Source: Tistrella mobilis
GTDB lineage: Bacteria; Pseudomonadota; Alphaproteobacteria; Tistrellales; Tistrellaceae
Assembly: GCF_039634785.1 (NCBI RefSeq)
Contig: NZ_JBBIAB010000026.1
Coordinates: forward strand, 1 to 64,000
DNA length: 64,000 bases
Direction: 5' to 3'
Shown: positions 57,539-64,000 of the stretch, piece by piece
Layout: each line of letters opens with the position of its first letter
How positions within the stretch are numbered: the stretch's first letter is position 1
The notes under the pieces: model-generated
Database searches by the model: none
Seen by the model: only the letters and a program-made list of their open reading frames with translations
What the model was told of the DNA's origin: nothing
Program-made: the position numbers and the translations under genes

Positions 57539-58364
57539 AGGAATGGCCCTTGGCGAGGCCCGCCCTGACCAGGGCCGCGACCCGCTGGAATTCGGCGCTC
57601 TCGCGCATCTCCAGCGTGCGCTCCGCCGGCAGGTCGCAGACGATCTCTTCCAGGATCCGGCCCGGGCGCGGGCTCATCACGATGATCCGGTTCGACAGGA
57701 ACACCGCTTCGGAAATCGAATGGGTCACGAAGACGCAGGTCAGCCCGGTCTGCCGCCAGAGCGCATTCAGCGCCAGGTTCAGATGGTCGCGGGTGATCTC
57801 GTCGAGCGCACCGAAGGGTTCGTCCATCAGCAGCAGTTCGGGCGCGAAGGACAGTGCGCGGGCGATGGATGCCCGCTGTTGCATGCCGCCCGACAGCTGC
57901 CAGGGGTATTTGCGGGCGAAACCGTCCAGCCCCACCAGGGCCAGCTTTTCGCGCGCGATCGCCTGGCGCTCGGCCTTGGGGCGGCCTGAAAGCTCCAGCG
58001 GCAGCATGACGTTGCGTTCCACATTGCGCCAGGGCATCAGCGCCGGCGCCTGGAAGACATAGCCATAGGCATGGGCGCGGCGCGCCTCGTCGGGCGTGCG
58101 GCCGGTGACGGTGATGCTGCCGCCGGTCGGCTGCTCCAGGTCGGCGATCACCCTGAGCAGCGTGGTCTTGCCGCAGCCCGACGGGCCGATCAGCGACACG
58201 AAATCCCCCGGGCGAATGTCGATATCGACGTCGCTGAGTGCATGAACCGGCTGATCGGCGGTCTGGTAGACCAGCGACAATCCGCGTGCGGACACCGCCG
58301 CCATCCCCGTCTTCCCCGTCATCCCGGCACTCCGTCCCCCCCGTTTCCCGGTCGGTTTGGTCAT
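57531..58364 (-). CDS. ABC-importer ATPase
   Basis: The protein is 277 residues. Walker A is GPSGCGKTTL, the Q-loop lies in YVFQAPALMPWRNV, the signature is LSGGMQQRASIARAL, Walker B is LLLMDEPFGALDE and the switch histidine is in FVTHSISEAVFLSNR, as in TauB/SsuB/ThiZ-type ATPases. It is the first gene of the importer operon. ATG 58364 is chosen with AAGGG about ten bases upstream; Met at 58322 or 58304 would drop a Lys/Arg/Gly-rich N-terminus. Confidence 0.92.
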   Translation of the reverse strand: MTKPTGKRGGRSAGMTGKTGMAAVSARGLSLVYQTADQPVHALSDVDIDIRPGDFVSLIGPSGCGKTTLLRVIADLEQPTGGSITVTGRTPDEARRAHAYGYVFQAPALMPWRNVERNVMLPLELSGRPKAERQAIAREKLALVGLDGFARKYPWQLSGGMQQRASIARALSFAPELLLMDEPFGALDEITRDHLNLALNALWRQTGLTCVFVTHSISEAVFLSNRIIVMSPRPGRILEEIVCDLPAERTLEMRESAEFQRVAALVRAGLAKGHSYD

Positions 58365-58850
58365 CGGCGGTCCACCCTTCGCGGGTGCCGACCGGTGCGC
58401 GCGCCTGTCATCGCGCGTCCTGTCGATGGTCATCGGTCCTGCCATGCGTCTCGGCCTCACGAGCTGGCCCGCGGCGATGTCGGCACCGGTCTCCCTCCGC
58501 TGCCGCCCGCCACTCTTTGTCTCTGCTGGTGCAATCCCCGGGCCAAGGGCGCACCTTATTTTACGATCGGGGTTCAACCCATTGTCCGCAAGAGGTTTTT
58601 GCCTGACCGATCGGATAGGTTTCGGCGGATTTTCCCCAGAAGAACAGTCACGGCCGTGCAGGCACGGTCGCGGATGGTTTGCGTAAACTTTGGACAATTC
58701 GCCGGCCATGCATAATTGTTGTGCACGTATCCTGGCCGGCCGATCGATCCTCCCGTTTCGGATCGTAACCCGCGCGTCGCGGGGAGGCGAGGGGGAAGCC
58801 GGATGTCGCGGGTTGAACCCCGCCCTCCGGAACAGCTTGCGCGAAACGAA
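58365..58850. promoter_or_regulatory. Non-coding region upstream of the ABC importer
   Basis: No credible gene lies between the importer start and the XRE terminator. The importer promoter should be here. I looked for a thiamine-pyrophosphate riboswitch (CTGAGA and the CCTGATCTGGAT-type arm) because of the THI5-like binding protein, and found no match. Confidence 0.4.
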
Positions 58851-58884
58851 GGGGGCCGCACCGACGATCGTCGGTGCGGCCCCC
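58851..58884 (-). terminator. Terminator of the XRE regulator gene
   Basis: A perfect 15-bp stem (GGGGGCCGCACCGAC / GTCGGTGCGGCCCCC) with GATC as loop, 41 bp after the regulator's stop in its direction of transcription, followed on the minus strand by CTTCGTTTCG. Confidence 0.8.
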
Positions 58885-58925
58885 GGCTTGCCATCAGGGA
58901 TGGCCGGCAGTGCGGACGGGAGGGA

Positions 58926-59393
58926 TCAATGCATGGCGCTGGTCTGATCGAGATCGAGATCGTCATCCCCCGCTTCGGCACCCTCGGCTGCGGCAGCGCT
59001 GCTCAAGGCGGCGATCAGGTCGGTGATCGCCCGGCGCGCGGTGGCATCCGAAATCGAGGCGAGCCGGGTGCTGGCCTCGATCATGCCGCGGCTGATCCGG
59101 TTGCGGCGGAGCACCTTGGGTCCGTCGTCCAGCCGGTCGAGCAGCGCCGAGGGCGGGACATCCAGGATTCCGGCCAGACGATAGAGCGCACAGGCGCTGA
59201 TCCGGTTCTGCCCCTTTTCGTATTTCTGCAGCTGCTGGAAGCTGATGCCCAGCTGGGTGGAGCAGGCTTCCTGACTGAGGCCGCGTGCCAGCCTGAGCGT
59301 CCGGATCCGCCGGCCGATGGCGCGGTTGATCTCGGTTTCGATGTCGCGCCGGTTCGTGCCCGGGGCGGTTTCGGGTGCAGCGGGGTCTGGCAT
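58926..59393 (-). CDS. XRE-family helix-turn-helix regulator
   Basis: The protein is 155 residues from ATG 59393. The HTH_3 domain reads IGRRIRTLRLARGLSQEACS then LGISFQQLQKYEKGQNRISA, the form common in alphaproteobacterial SinR-like regulators, followed by a helical domain and an acidic tail (GDDDLDLDQTSAMH). The open frame reaches 59579; ATG 59531 has a weak GAGG upstream and would add 46 low-complexity residues, so the start is uncertain. Its own terminator lies downstream. Targets are unknown. Confidence 0.85.
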   Translation of the reverse strand: MPDPAAPETAPGTNRRDIETEINRAIGRRIRTLRLARGLSQEACSTQLGISFQQLQKYEKGQNRISACALYRLAGILDVPPSALLDRLDDGPKVLRRNRISRGMIEASTRLASISDATARRAITDLIAALSSAAAAEGAEAGDDDLDLDQTSAMH

Positions 59394-59875
59394 GGCCGAT
59401 GCCGGCGTAACGGCACCGGGCGGGGCGGTTGTCGGGTGACCGGGGGCGCAATGAGCGGAACGAAGGTCCGGCGCGGCGGCCGCCCCACCGGGCGACCGGC
59501 CGCCCGCAGGCGGGGTGATGTGATGACGCATCTTCGACGACCTCGTCTTGGCGACTGGTTTCGGCGTGATCCTGTGCATCCGCGTGAGTGGGCTGCGGCA
59601 GCTTTCAGGTTCTTATCCGGCAACTCATCCGGCGGATGGCCTCTTCTCGGGCTTCAAACGTCATGATAGTGCAATGGCGGCAAAAATCCCGCATTTTCGT
59701 CGGGATTGGCGCGTTATACGCTTATTTAATACACGTATTTAACGTTTTAGGTGGTAAACGCGTTGCGTGTTGCACCACCTGATCACTTCCTGTTGCAGGC
59801 GTGGGAAAGGTCGGCGAGGGTGCAGACGATGGGCGGCATGATCCGGCCCGATGGCGGCAAGGGGGCGTCGGCAAG
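59394..59875. promoter_or_regulatory. AT-rich promoter region between XRE and PAS genes
   Basis: After about 59640 the DNA is clearly AT-richer, with TATTTAATACACGTATTTAACG near 59722-59743, the likely location of divergent promoters. A 7-bp inverted repeat AATCCCG (59685-59691) / CGGGATT (59701-59707) is followed by TTTTT on the minus strand, resembling a small terminator or attenuator in the XRE leader. Nothing in it looks coding. Confidence 0.5.
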
Positions 59876-60391
59876 GTGTCCTATATCGTCGAAGCGACAC
59901 TCGATGGTCTTGACCAGCGGCTGATGCCGGTGCTGGCTATCTGGCAACGGGCGATCGCGGCCGGACGGCCCCTTCGGCGGCGGGATCTGGATCCACTCGC
60001 CTTTCCTCATCTGCTGGCCACCAGCTATCTGATCGATGTGGTTCCACAGGAGCAGGACGGCGCCGAAGGCCACCCCGCGATCCGCTATCGCTACCGGCTG
60101 ATCGGCTCCACGATCGTCGAGCGGCTGGGCCGCGACCGGACCGGATGGTGGTTGGACGAGGTCTACCCGCCCGAGACCTTCCGGATGGTGGCGGGCAGTT
60201 TCGATGAGGTCCTCCGCCGTCGTGCGCCGGTGCGGTCGCATGGCGACACGGGCTTTGCCAATTCGCGGGCGCATTATCTGTTCGACGCGCTGGAACTGCC
60301 GCTGGTAGGGGACGGCATGGACGACCCCGACCGGATCACCGCCATTTTCGGGGTGCTGTGTCTGACCCTGTGGCCGGCGATTGAACCCTGA
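59876..60391 (+). CDS. PAS_5-type (PF07310-like) sensor protein
   Basis: This 171-residue soluble protein opens LDQRLMPVLAIWQRAIAAGR then LDPLAFPHLLATSYLIDVV and continues IRYRYRLIGSTIVERLGRDRTGWWLDE, the pattern of the short alphaproteobacterial PAS_5 proteins. These have a single PAS fold and no output domain. GTG 59876 is chosen because AAGGGGG precedes it; the frame is open to 59801. It is convergent with the EAL gene, with 23 bp between stops. Its ligand and partner are unknown; proximity to the EAL protein is suggestive only. Confidence 0.78.
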   Translation: MSYIVEATLDGLDQRLMPVLAIWQRAIAAGRPLRRRDLDPLAFPHLLATSYLIDVVPQEQDGAEGHPAIRYRYRLIGSTIVERLGRDRTGWWLDEVYPPETFRMVAGSFDEVLRRRAPVRSHGDTGFANSRAHYLFDALELPLVGDGMDDPDRITAIFGVLCLTLWPAIEP

Positions 60392-60414
60392 CGGGGTGCC
60401 GGCGGATGAACCGC

Positions 60415-62034
60415 TCAGGCCCGCCGCCGGTTCGCCAGCGGTGCTGCCGGCAGATGGCCGTCGACATAGCTGCAGAAGGCGTTGCCGTCCATCGCGCGCG
60501 CATAGAGCCAGCCCTGGCCGTAGGTGACGCCGCGGGCGATCAGATAATCCGCCTGGGCCTGATGTTCGACGCCTTCCGCCGCGACATCCAGGCCGAGTGT
60601 CGCCGCCAGCGACAGGATATGGCCCATCACGTCGTCGGCGGCAGACCCGCTGCCGATGCCGTCGACGAAGGTCTTGTCGAGCTTCAGCCCGTCCACCGGC
60701 AGGGTGGCAAGATAGGCGAGGCTGGAATAGCCGGTGCCGAAATCGTCGATGGTCAGCCGGTAGCCGGCATCGCGGAAGCTGCGCATGGAGCTTTGGGCGC
60801 GTCTGGCATCGATCAGGGTGCGTTCCGTCGCCTCCAGCACGATCTGGGCGGCCGCCACGCCGTGGGTCTTGCGCAGCCGGTCGAGCCGGCCGCGGACCCG
60901 GTCGCTTTCCACATCCGAAGCCGACAGGTTGATCGCGATCCAGACCGAGGGGCGCGCCGCCAGAAATTTGCCGAGATCGGCGAAGACGTGCTCGATGATC
61001 TCGTCGGTCAGCCGCTCGATCAGCCCTTCGGCCTCGGCAACCGGAATGAAGCGGTCGGGCGAGATCATGCTGCCGTCGCGCTGCTGCCAGCGGACCAGCG
61101 CCTCGCCCCCCAGGCAGGCGCCGTCGGCCAGGCGCACGATCGGCTGATAGACCACCCGGAACTCGCCGCGCGCCAGCCCCCGGCGGATGCGGGCGCCCAT
61201 GGTGTCGCCGCGCCGGACAAGGGTGATGATCAGCCAGAAGATGATGCCGCCGCTGGCGAGCCCGGGCAGCCCCATCAGCAGGGCCTGTTCCCGCCAGGTT
61301 TCGATCACCACGCTGACGGGTTCCGAGGCGAGCGCCATGGCGGAGCCGTCGCGGGCGATGGCCGCCACCACCAGCCGGTCGCCCAGGCGGATGGCCTCTG
61401 GTTCGTTCTGGTTGCGGAACCGGTCGACCATATCCGACAGGATGGCGCGTTCGGGGCGGGTACGCACGCCCAGCACCTGGCCGGTGCCGAGGGCGACCAT
61501 GCTCAAGACGACGCGCGGTTCCGCCAGGACCAGATCATAGATCTGTTCGGTATCCAGAAACACGGCATAGGGGCCGCGGGCGATCACCGTGGTGCGGCTG
61601 GCGGCGCGGGCGCTGTCGTCCAGACCGGGGGGCAGGCGGTCATACCAGATCCGCATGTCGCCTACCGACATGTCGGGCAGGGGCAGGGGCATCGGGCTGT
61701 CGAGCCGGCCCGCCCCCGTGCAGACCACGCGCCCCTCGTCCACCACCCCCACCTCGCGAACGCCGCGACTGGCGAAGGCGGCAGTGCGAAGGCGCGCAAG
61801 GCCCGCGGGCGTACAAGCGTCGGCGACGGGAACGGCCGCCATGGCGGCAAGGGCGCGGGTGGCATCCTCCTGCAGGCGTTCCGATCGGGTGAGCATTTCC
61901 CGGGTGGCCCGGATCAGCAGATCGGTTTCCACCCGGCGGGCGTTTTCCCAGGCGATCCACAGGCTGCCTGCCACCGGCAACGCCCCGATGAGCGTCGCCA
62001 GCGTCAATGTCACCGCAAGCACCCGTCCGCGCAT
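60415..62034 (-). CDS. Membrane c-di-GMP phosphodiesterase with CSS-type periplasmic sensor and EAL domain
   Basis: The 539 residues start with a membrane span (VLAVTLTLATLIGALPVAGS). A periplasmic CSS-type domain of about 200 residues contains two cysteines (ADACTP, VVCTGAG). A second span lies near 265-285 (LLMGLPGLASGGIIFWLIIT) and a cytoplasmic EAL domain follows. All catalytic motifs appear intact: GGEALVRW, AINLSASD, LEATERTL, TIDDFGTGYSSL, KLDKTFV and AAEGVE. It should therefore hydrolyse c-di-GMP, with activity set by the redox state of the periplasmic cysteines, as in known CSS-EAL enzymes. AGGGTGA before ATG 62034 supports that start. Confidence 0.92.
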   Translation of the reverse strand: MRGRVLAVTLTLATLIGALPVAGSLWIAWENARRVETDLLIRATREMLTRSERLQEDATRALAAMAAVPVADACTPAGLARLRTAAFASRGVREVGVVDEGRVVCTGAGRLDSPMPLPLPDMSVGDMRIWYDRLPPGLDDSARAASRTTVIARGPYAVFLDTEQIYDLVLAEPRVVLSMVALGTGQVLGVRTRPERAILSDMVDRFRNQNEPEAIRLGDRLVVAAIARDGSAMALASEPVSVVIETWREQALLMGLPGLASGGIIFWLIITLVRRGDTMGARIRRGLARGEFRVVYQPIVRLADGACLGGEALVRWQQRDGSMISPDRFIPVAEAEGLIERLTDEIIEHVFADLGKFLAARPSVWIAINLSASDVESDRVRGRLDRLRKTHGVAAAQIVLEATERTLIDARRAQSSMRSFRDAGYRLTIDDFGTGYSSLAYLATLPVDGLKLDKTFVDGIGSGSAADDVMGHILSLAATLGLDVAAEGVEHQAQADYLIARGVTYGQGWLYARAMDGNAFCSYVDGHLPAAPLANRRRA

Positions 62035-62110
62035 GCCATCACCCTGGAATGCCGCTCCGCCGGCTGTCACCGCCGTCCGGACGAGAGCGCCGGCCATCGC
62101 GCCCGCCCCC

Positions 62111-62147
62111 CGCAATCCGGCCGTGCCCGCCCGCAATCCGGCCGTGC
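62111..62147. repeat. Direct repeat upstream of the EAL gene
   Basis: CGCAATCCGGCCGTGC occurs at 62111-62126 and 62132-62147, a 21-bp period, about 80 bp upstream of the EAL start. It could be a regulator's double site or a simple duplication. Confidence 0.6.
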
Positions 62148-62301
62148 ATCGTATGAACCCGGGATTGATCGATCACCGGACAGCTTGCCGGATGCCCGAT
62201 TGTAGACGGCTCAGGGGGATGGCGTCCACATGCAGCCGACGCGACCCCCCGATTCCCGGGATGCAAGACCCCGGCATGTTAAGAGCATGCAAAGGCGGGC
62301 G

Positions 62302-63144
62302 TTATCCTTCCCTCACCCGGGTGGATTGGCGGCCCAGGCCTTCGACTTCCAGTACCATGTGATCGCCCGGCTTCAGGAAGCGCCAGGGCCTGGCGCCCAT
62401 GCCGACGCCGGCGGGCGTGCCGGTGGTCACCAGATCGCCCGGCTCCAGCGTCATGAAGCGGCTGAGATAGGACAGAACCTCGGCCACGCCGAAGACCTGA
62501 TCGGCGGTGGTGCCGTCCTGCCGGCGCTCGCCGTTCAGCTCCAGCCACAATTTCAGCGCCTGCGGGTCGGGGATCTCGTCGGCGGTGACCAGCCAGGGGC
62601 CGACGGGACCGAAACCGTCGGCCGACTTGCCCTTGGTCCACTGGCCGCCGCGGTCCAGCTGGAAGCTGCGCTCGGAGATGTCGTTGACCGTGCAATACCC
62701 GGCGACGCCGGCCAGCGCCTCTTCGGGGCTCACCCGCTTCAGCACCCGGCCGATCACGACGCCGAGTTCGACCTCCCAGTCGGTCCTGGCGGCATCCGTC
62801 GGCAGGATCAGATCGTCTTCCGGGCCCGCAATGCACGAGGTGGCCTTGTGGAAGATCACCGGTTCGGTGGGCAGGGCCATGCCGGCTTCGGCCGCGTGGT
62901 CACGATAGTTGAGCCCGATGCCGATGAACTTGCCCGGCCGCGCGATGCAGGCACCCAGGCGGACCGGGCCGTCGACCGCCGGCAGGCTGGCCGGGTCGAT
63001 GGCCTTCAGCCGGTCCAGGGTGGCAAGGTCGAGCGTGGCGGGGCCGAGATCGGCGATCCGGCCTGAAAGGTCGCGCAGGCCGCCATCGGGGCCGAGAAGA
63101 CCGGGGCGTTCCTGGCCGGGCAGGCCGTAACGGACGAGACGCAT
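62302..63144 (-). CDS. Fumarylacetoacetate-hydrolase-family protein
   Basis: This 280-residue cytoplasmic enzyme has an N-terminal FAH_N-like region and the FAH barrel with IGIGLNYRDHAAEAGM, VIFHKATSCI, the metal-binding DWEVELGVVIG and the closing TGTPAGVGMG. The length and motifs match the HpcE/2-hydroxyhepta-2,4-diene-dioate isomerase or acylpyruvase group rather than true fumarylacetoacetase. Such enzymes open or isomerise ring-cleavage products. It is divergent from the 2-hydroxychromene-2-carboxylate isomerase gene (159 bp between starts), which also serves aromatic breakdown. Confidence 0.9.
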   Translation of the reverse strand: MRLVRYGLPGQERPGLLGPDGGLRDLSGRIADLGPATLDLATLDRLKAIDPASLPAVDGPVRLGACIARPGKFIGIGLNYRDHAAEAGMALPTEPVIFHKATSCIAGPEDDLILPTDAARTDWEVELGVVIGRVLKRVSPEEALAGVAGYCTVNDISERSFQLDRGGQWTKGKSADGFGPVGPWLVTADEIPDPQALKLWLELNGERRQDGTTADQVFGVAEVLSYLSRFMTLEPGDLVTTGTPAGVGMGARPWRFLKPGDHMVLEVEGLGRQSTRVREG

Positions 63145-63302
63145 CGGAAAGTCCTGTGATCATGGGGTGGGTCCGGGGGCATCCTGCCACGAAATCTCCC
63201 GAGCGCGATGCTTCGGGTCCACGGGGTGGGCAGTCTGCCGGCAACTTTGCGCAGGGCGTGTTCTCCATGATAGAAGAATGTCCGACGGCATCACCCCAGG
63301 CG

Positions 63303-63917
63303 ATGGAAAAGCCCATGACCGCCCCGATCGAGTTCTGGTTCGACTTCAGTTCCGCCTATGCCTATTTCGCATCGCACGAGATCGAGGCCCTGGCCGCCCG
63401 CCATGGCCGGCAGGTGATCTGGCGGCCCTATATGCTGGGCGTGGCCTTCAAGGCCACGGGCATGCGCGGGCTGAGCGGCACGCCGCTGAAGGGGGATTAT
63501 GCCCGCAACGACTGGCGGCGCATTTCGCGGGAGACCGGCATTCCCTTCACCCTGCCGCCCGGCCACCCGATCGTGGCGCTGCCCGCCTCGCGCGCCTTCT
63601 ATTGGATCGAGGCGCGCGATCCCGCGGCGGCGGTGGTCTTCGCCCGGGACGCCTTCCATGCCTATTACGTCGAACAGGCGGACATGACCGATCCTGCCGT
63701 CGTGGCCGGCGTGGCTGCCCGCCGCGGGCTGGATGCGGAAGAGGTTCTGGCCGGCATGGCCGATCCGGCGATCAAGGAGAAGGTGAAGACGATTTCGGAA
63801 GAGGGGGTCGCCAGGGGCGTGTTCGGATCGCCTTTCGTGCTGGTGGACGGCGAACCGTTCTGGGGCTGGGACCGGCTGGCGATGGTCGATCGCTGGCTGG
63901 CGCGCGGCGGCTGGTGA
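63303..63917 (+). CDS. 2-hydroxychromene-2-carboxylate isomerase-like protein (DsbA/GST-kappa fold)
   Basis: The protein is 204 residues. The N-terminal FWFDFSSAYAYFASHEIEAL has serine in place of the CxxC of DsbA, as in HCCA isomerases and kappa-class glutathione transferases. A helical insert follows and the C-terminus is GVFGSPFVLVDGEPFWGWDR with the conserved cis-Pro-type SPF. The reaction is glutathione-dependent isomerisation in naphthalene-type pathways; the substrate here may be different. ATG 63303 is chosen to match family length, with 63267 and 63315 as alternatives. It ends 18 bp before the right-hand IS end. Confidence 0.88.
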   Translation: MEKPMTAPIEFWFDFSSAYAYFASHEIEALAARHGRQVIWRPYMLGVAFKATGMRGLSGTPLKGDYARNDWRRISRETGIPFTLPPGHPIVALPASRAFYWIEARDPAAAVVFARDAFHAYYVEQADMTDPAVVAGVAARRGLDAEEVLAGMADPAIKEKVKTISEEGVARGVFGSPFVLVDGEPFWGWDRLAMVDRWLARGGW

Positions 63918-63935
63918 TCGTCGCGCCGCTGCCGC

Positions 63936-64000
63936 ACCAGGGGAATCGCATTTGAAAATCCCGGGTAGCGGAATGTTCAAAGATGGATTCTTTATTCGGT
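63936..64000 (+). mobile_element. Right copy of the probable IS terminus (cut by the window edge)
   Basis: The inverted counterpart of 59-122, 65 bp with one substitution and one extra G. In the left copy this sequence leads into a ribosome site and a transposase-like start; here it would do so just beyond 64000. Its AT-rich part differs sharply from the flanking DNA. The outer boundary is near 63936, where identity with the left copy stops. Confidence 0.7.

Noticed and set aside
58365-58710. TPP or guanidine riboswitch upstream of the ABC importer
   Set aside because: The conserved CTGAGA and CCTGATCTGGAT-type elements, and the ykkC-type conserved strings, were not found on the minus strand by eye.
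1-64000. The whole window as one composite transposon
   Set aside because: The interior is mostly ordinary chromosomal genes with uniform composition. Two IS copies 64 kb apart are better read as independent insertions unless target duplications prove otherwise.

Overview
The window is about 64 kb of very GC-rich, strongly codon-biased DNA. The gene content (IclR/MarR/LysR regulators, OFA and DHA2 MFS transporters, NMT1-type ABC importer, GGDEF/EAL proteins, alphaproteobacterial-style XRE regulator) suggests a free-living alphaproteobacterium, possibly a Tistrella- or Rhodospirillales-like organism. The taxon is inference only. I saw no rRNA, tRNA or CRISPR array.

Layout. Both edges are the start of the same probable insertion sequence, in opposite orientation and reading outward (1-122 and 63936-64000). 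Next to the left one are an M20 peptidase and an EamA transporter (155-2376), then a c-type cytochrome fused to a molybdopterin-oxidoreductase-like domain (2629-3522).

The core of the window, 3.6-42.5 kb, looks like one surface-protein system. It holds a three-gene exporter operon (3630-8326: a periplasmic adaptor, an adaptor with a GAF-like cytoplasmic N-terminus, and a PqqD-like/M50 metalloprotease/HlyD fusion). It also holds a leftward operon of a small DUF6916-like protein and three phage-tail-collar proteins (11802-9416). The remaining parts are a single uninterrupted 28.5-kb gene for a protein of about 9,490 residues (12308-40774) and a TolC-type outer-membrane lipoprotein (40881-42449) ending at a strong terminator. 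The giant protein starts with a LEPR motif and DUF4347. It continues with a right-handed beta-helix, cadherin/CSPG-like modules and two delta-60 blocks, then about 50 cadherin-like repeats in a four-repeat higher-order pattern. It ends in a helical tail without RTX repeats. No ABC ATPase for export is encoded here, which makes this the best candidate for an under-described secretion and display system.

The right third (42.7-63.9 kb) is ordinary accessory metabolism and regulation: a two-subunit 2-oxoacid dehydrogenase E1 with a divergent IclR regulator; MarR plus an MFS exporter; LysR plus an OFA-type transporter; a RelE/HigB-type toxin-antitoxin pair; free methionine-(R)-sulfoxide reductase; a GGDEF protein with a degenerate EAL domain; a four-gene ABC importer; an XRE regulator; a PAS_5 protein; an intact CSS-EAL phosphodiesterase; and divergent fumarylacetoacetase-family and 2-hydroxychromene-2-carboxylate-isomerase genes. 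The c-di-GMP enzymes could affect biofilm or adhesin output, but nothing in the sequence ties them to the giant protein.
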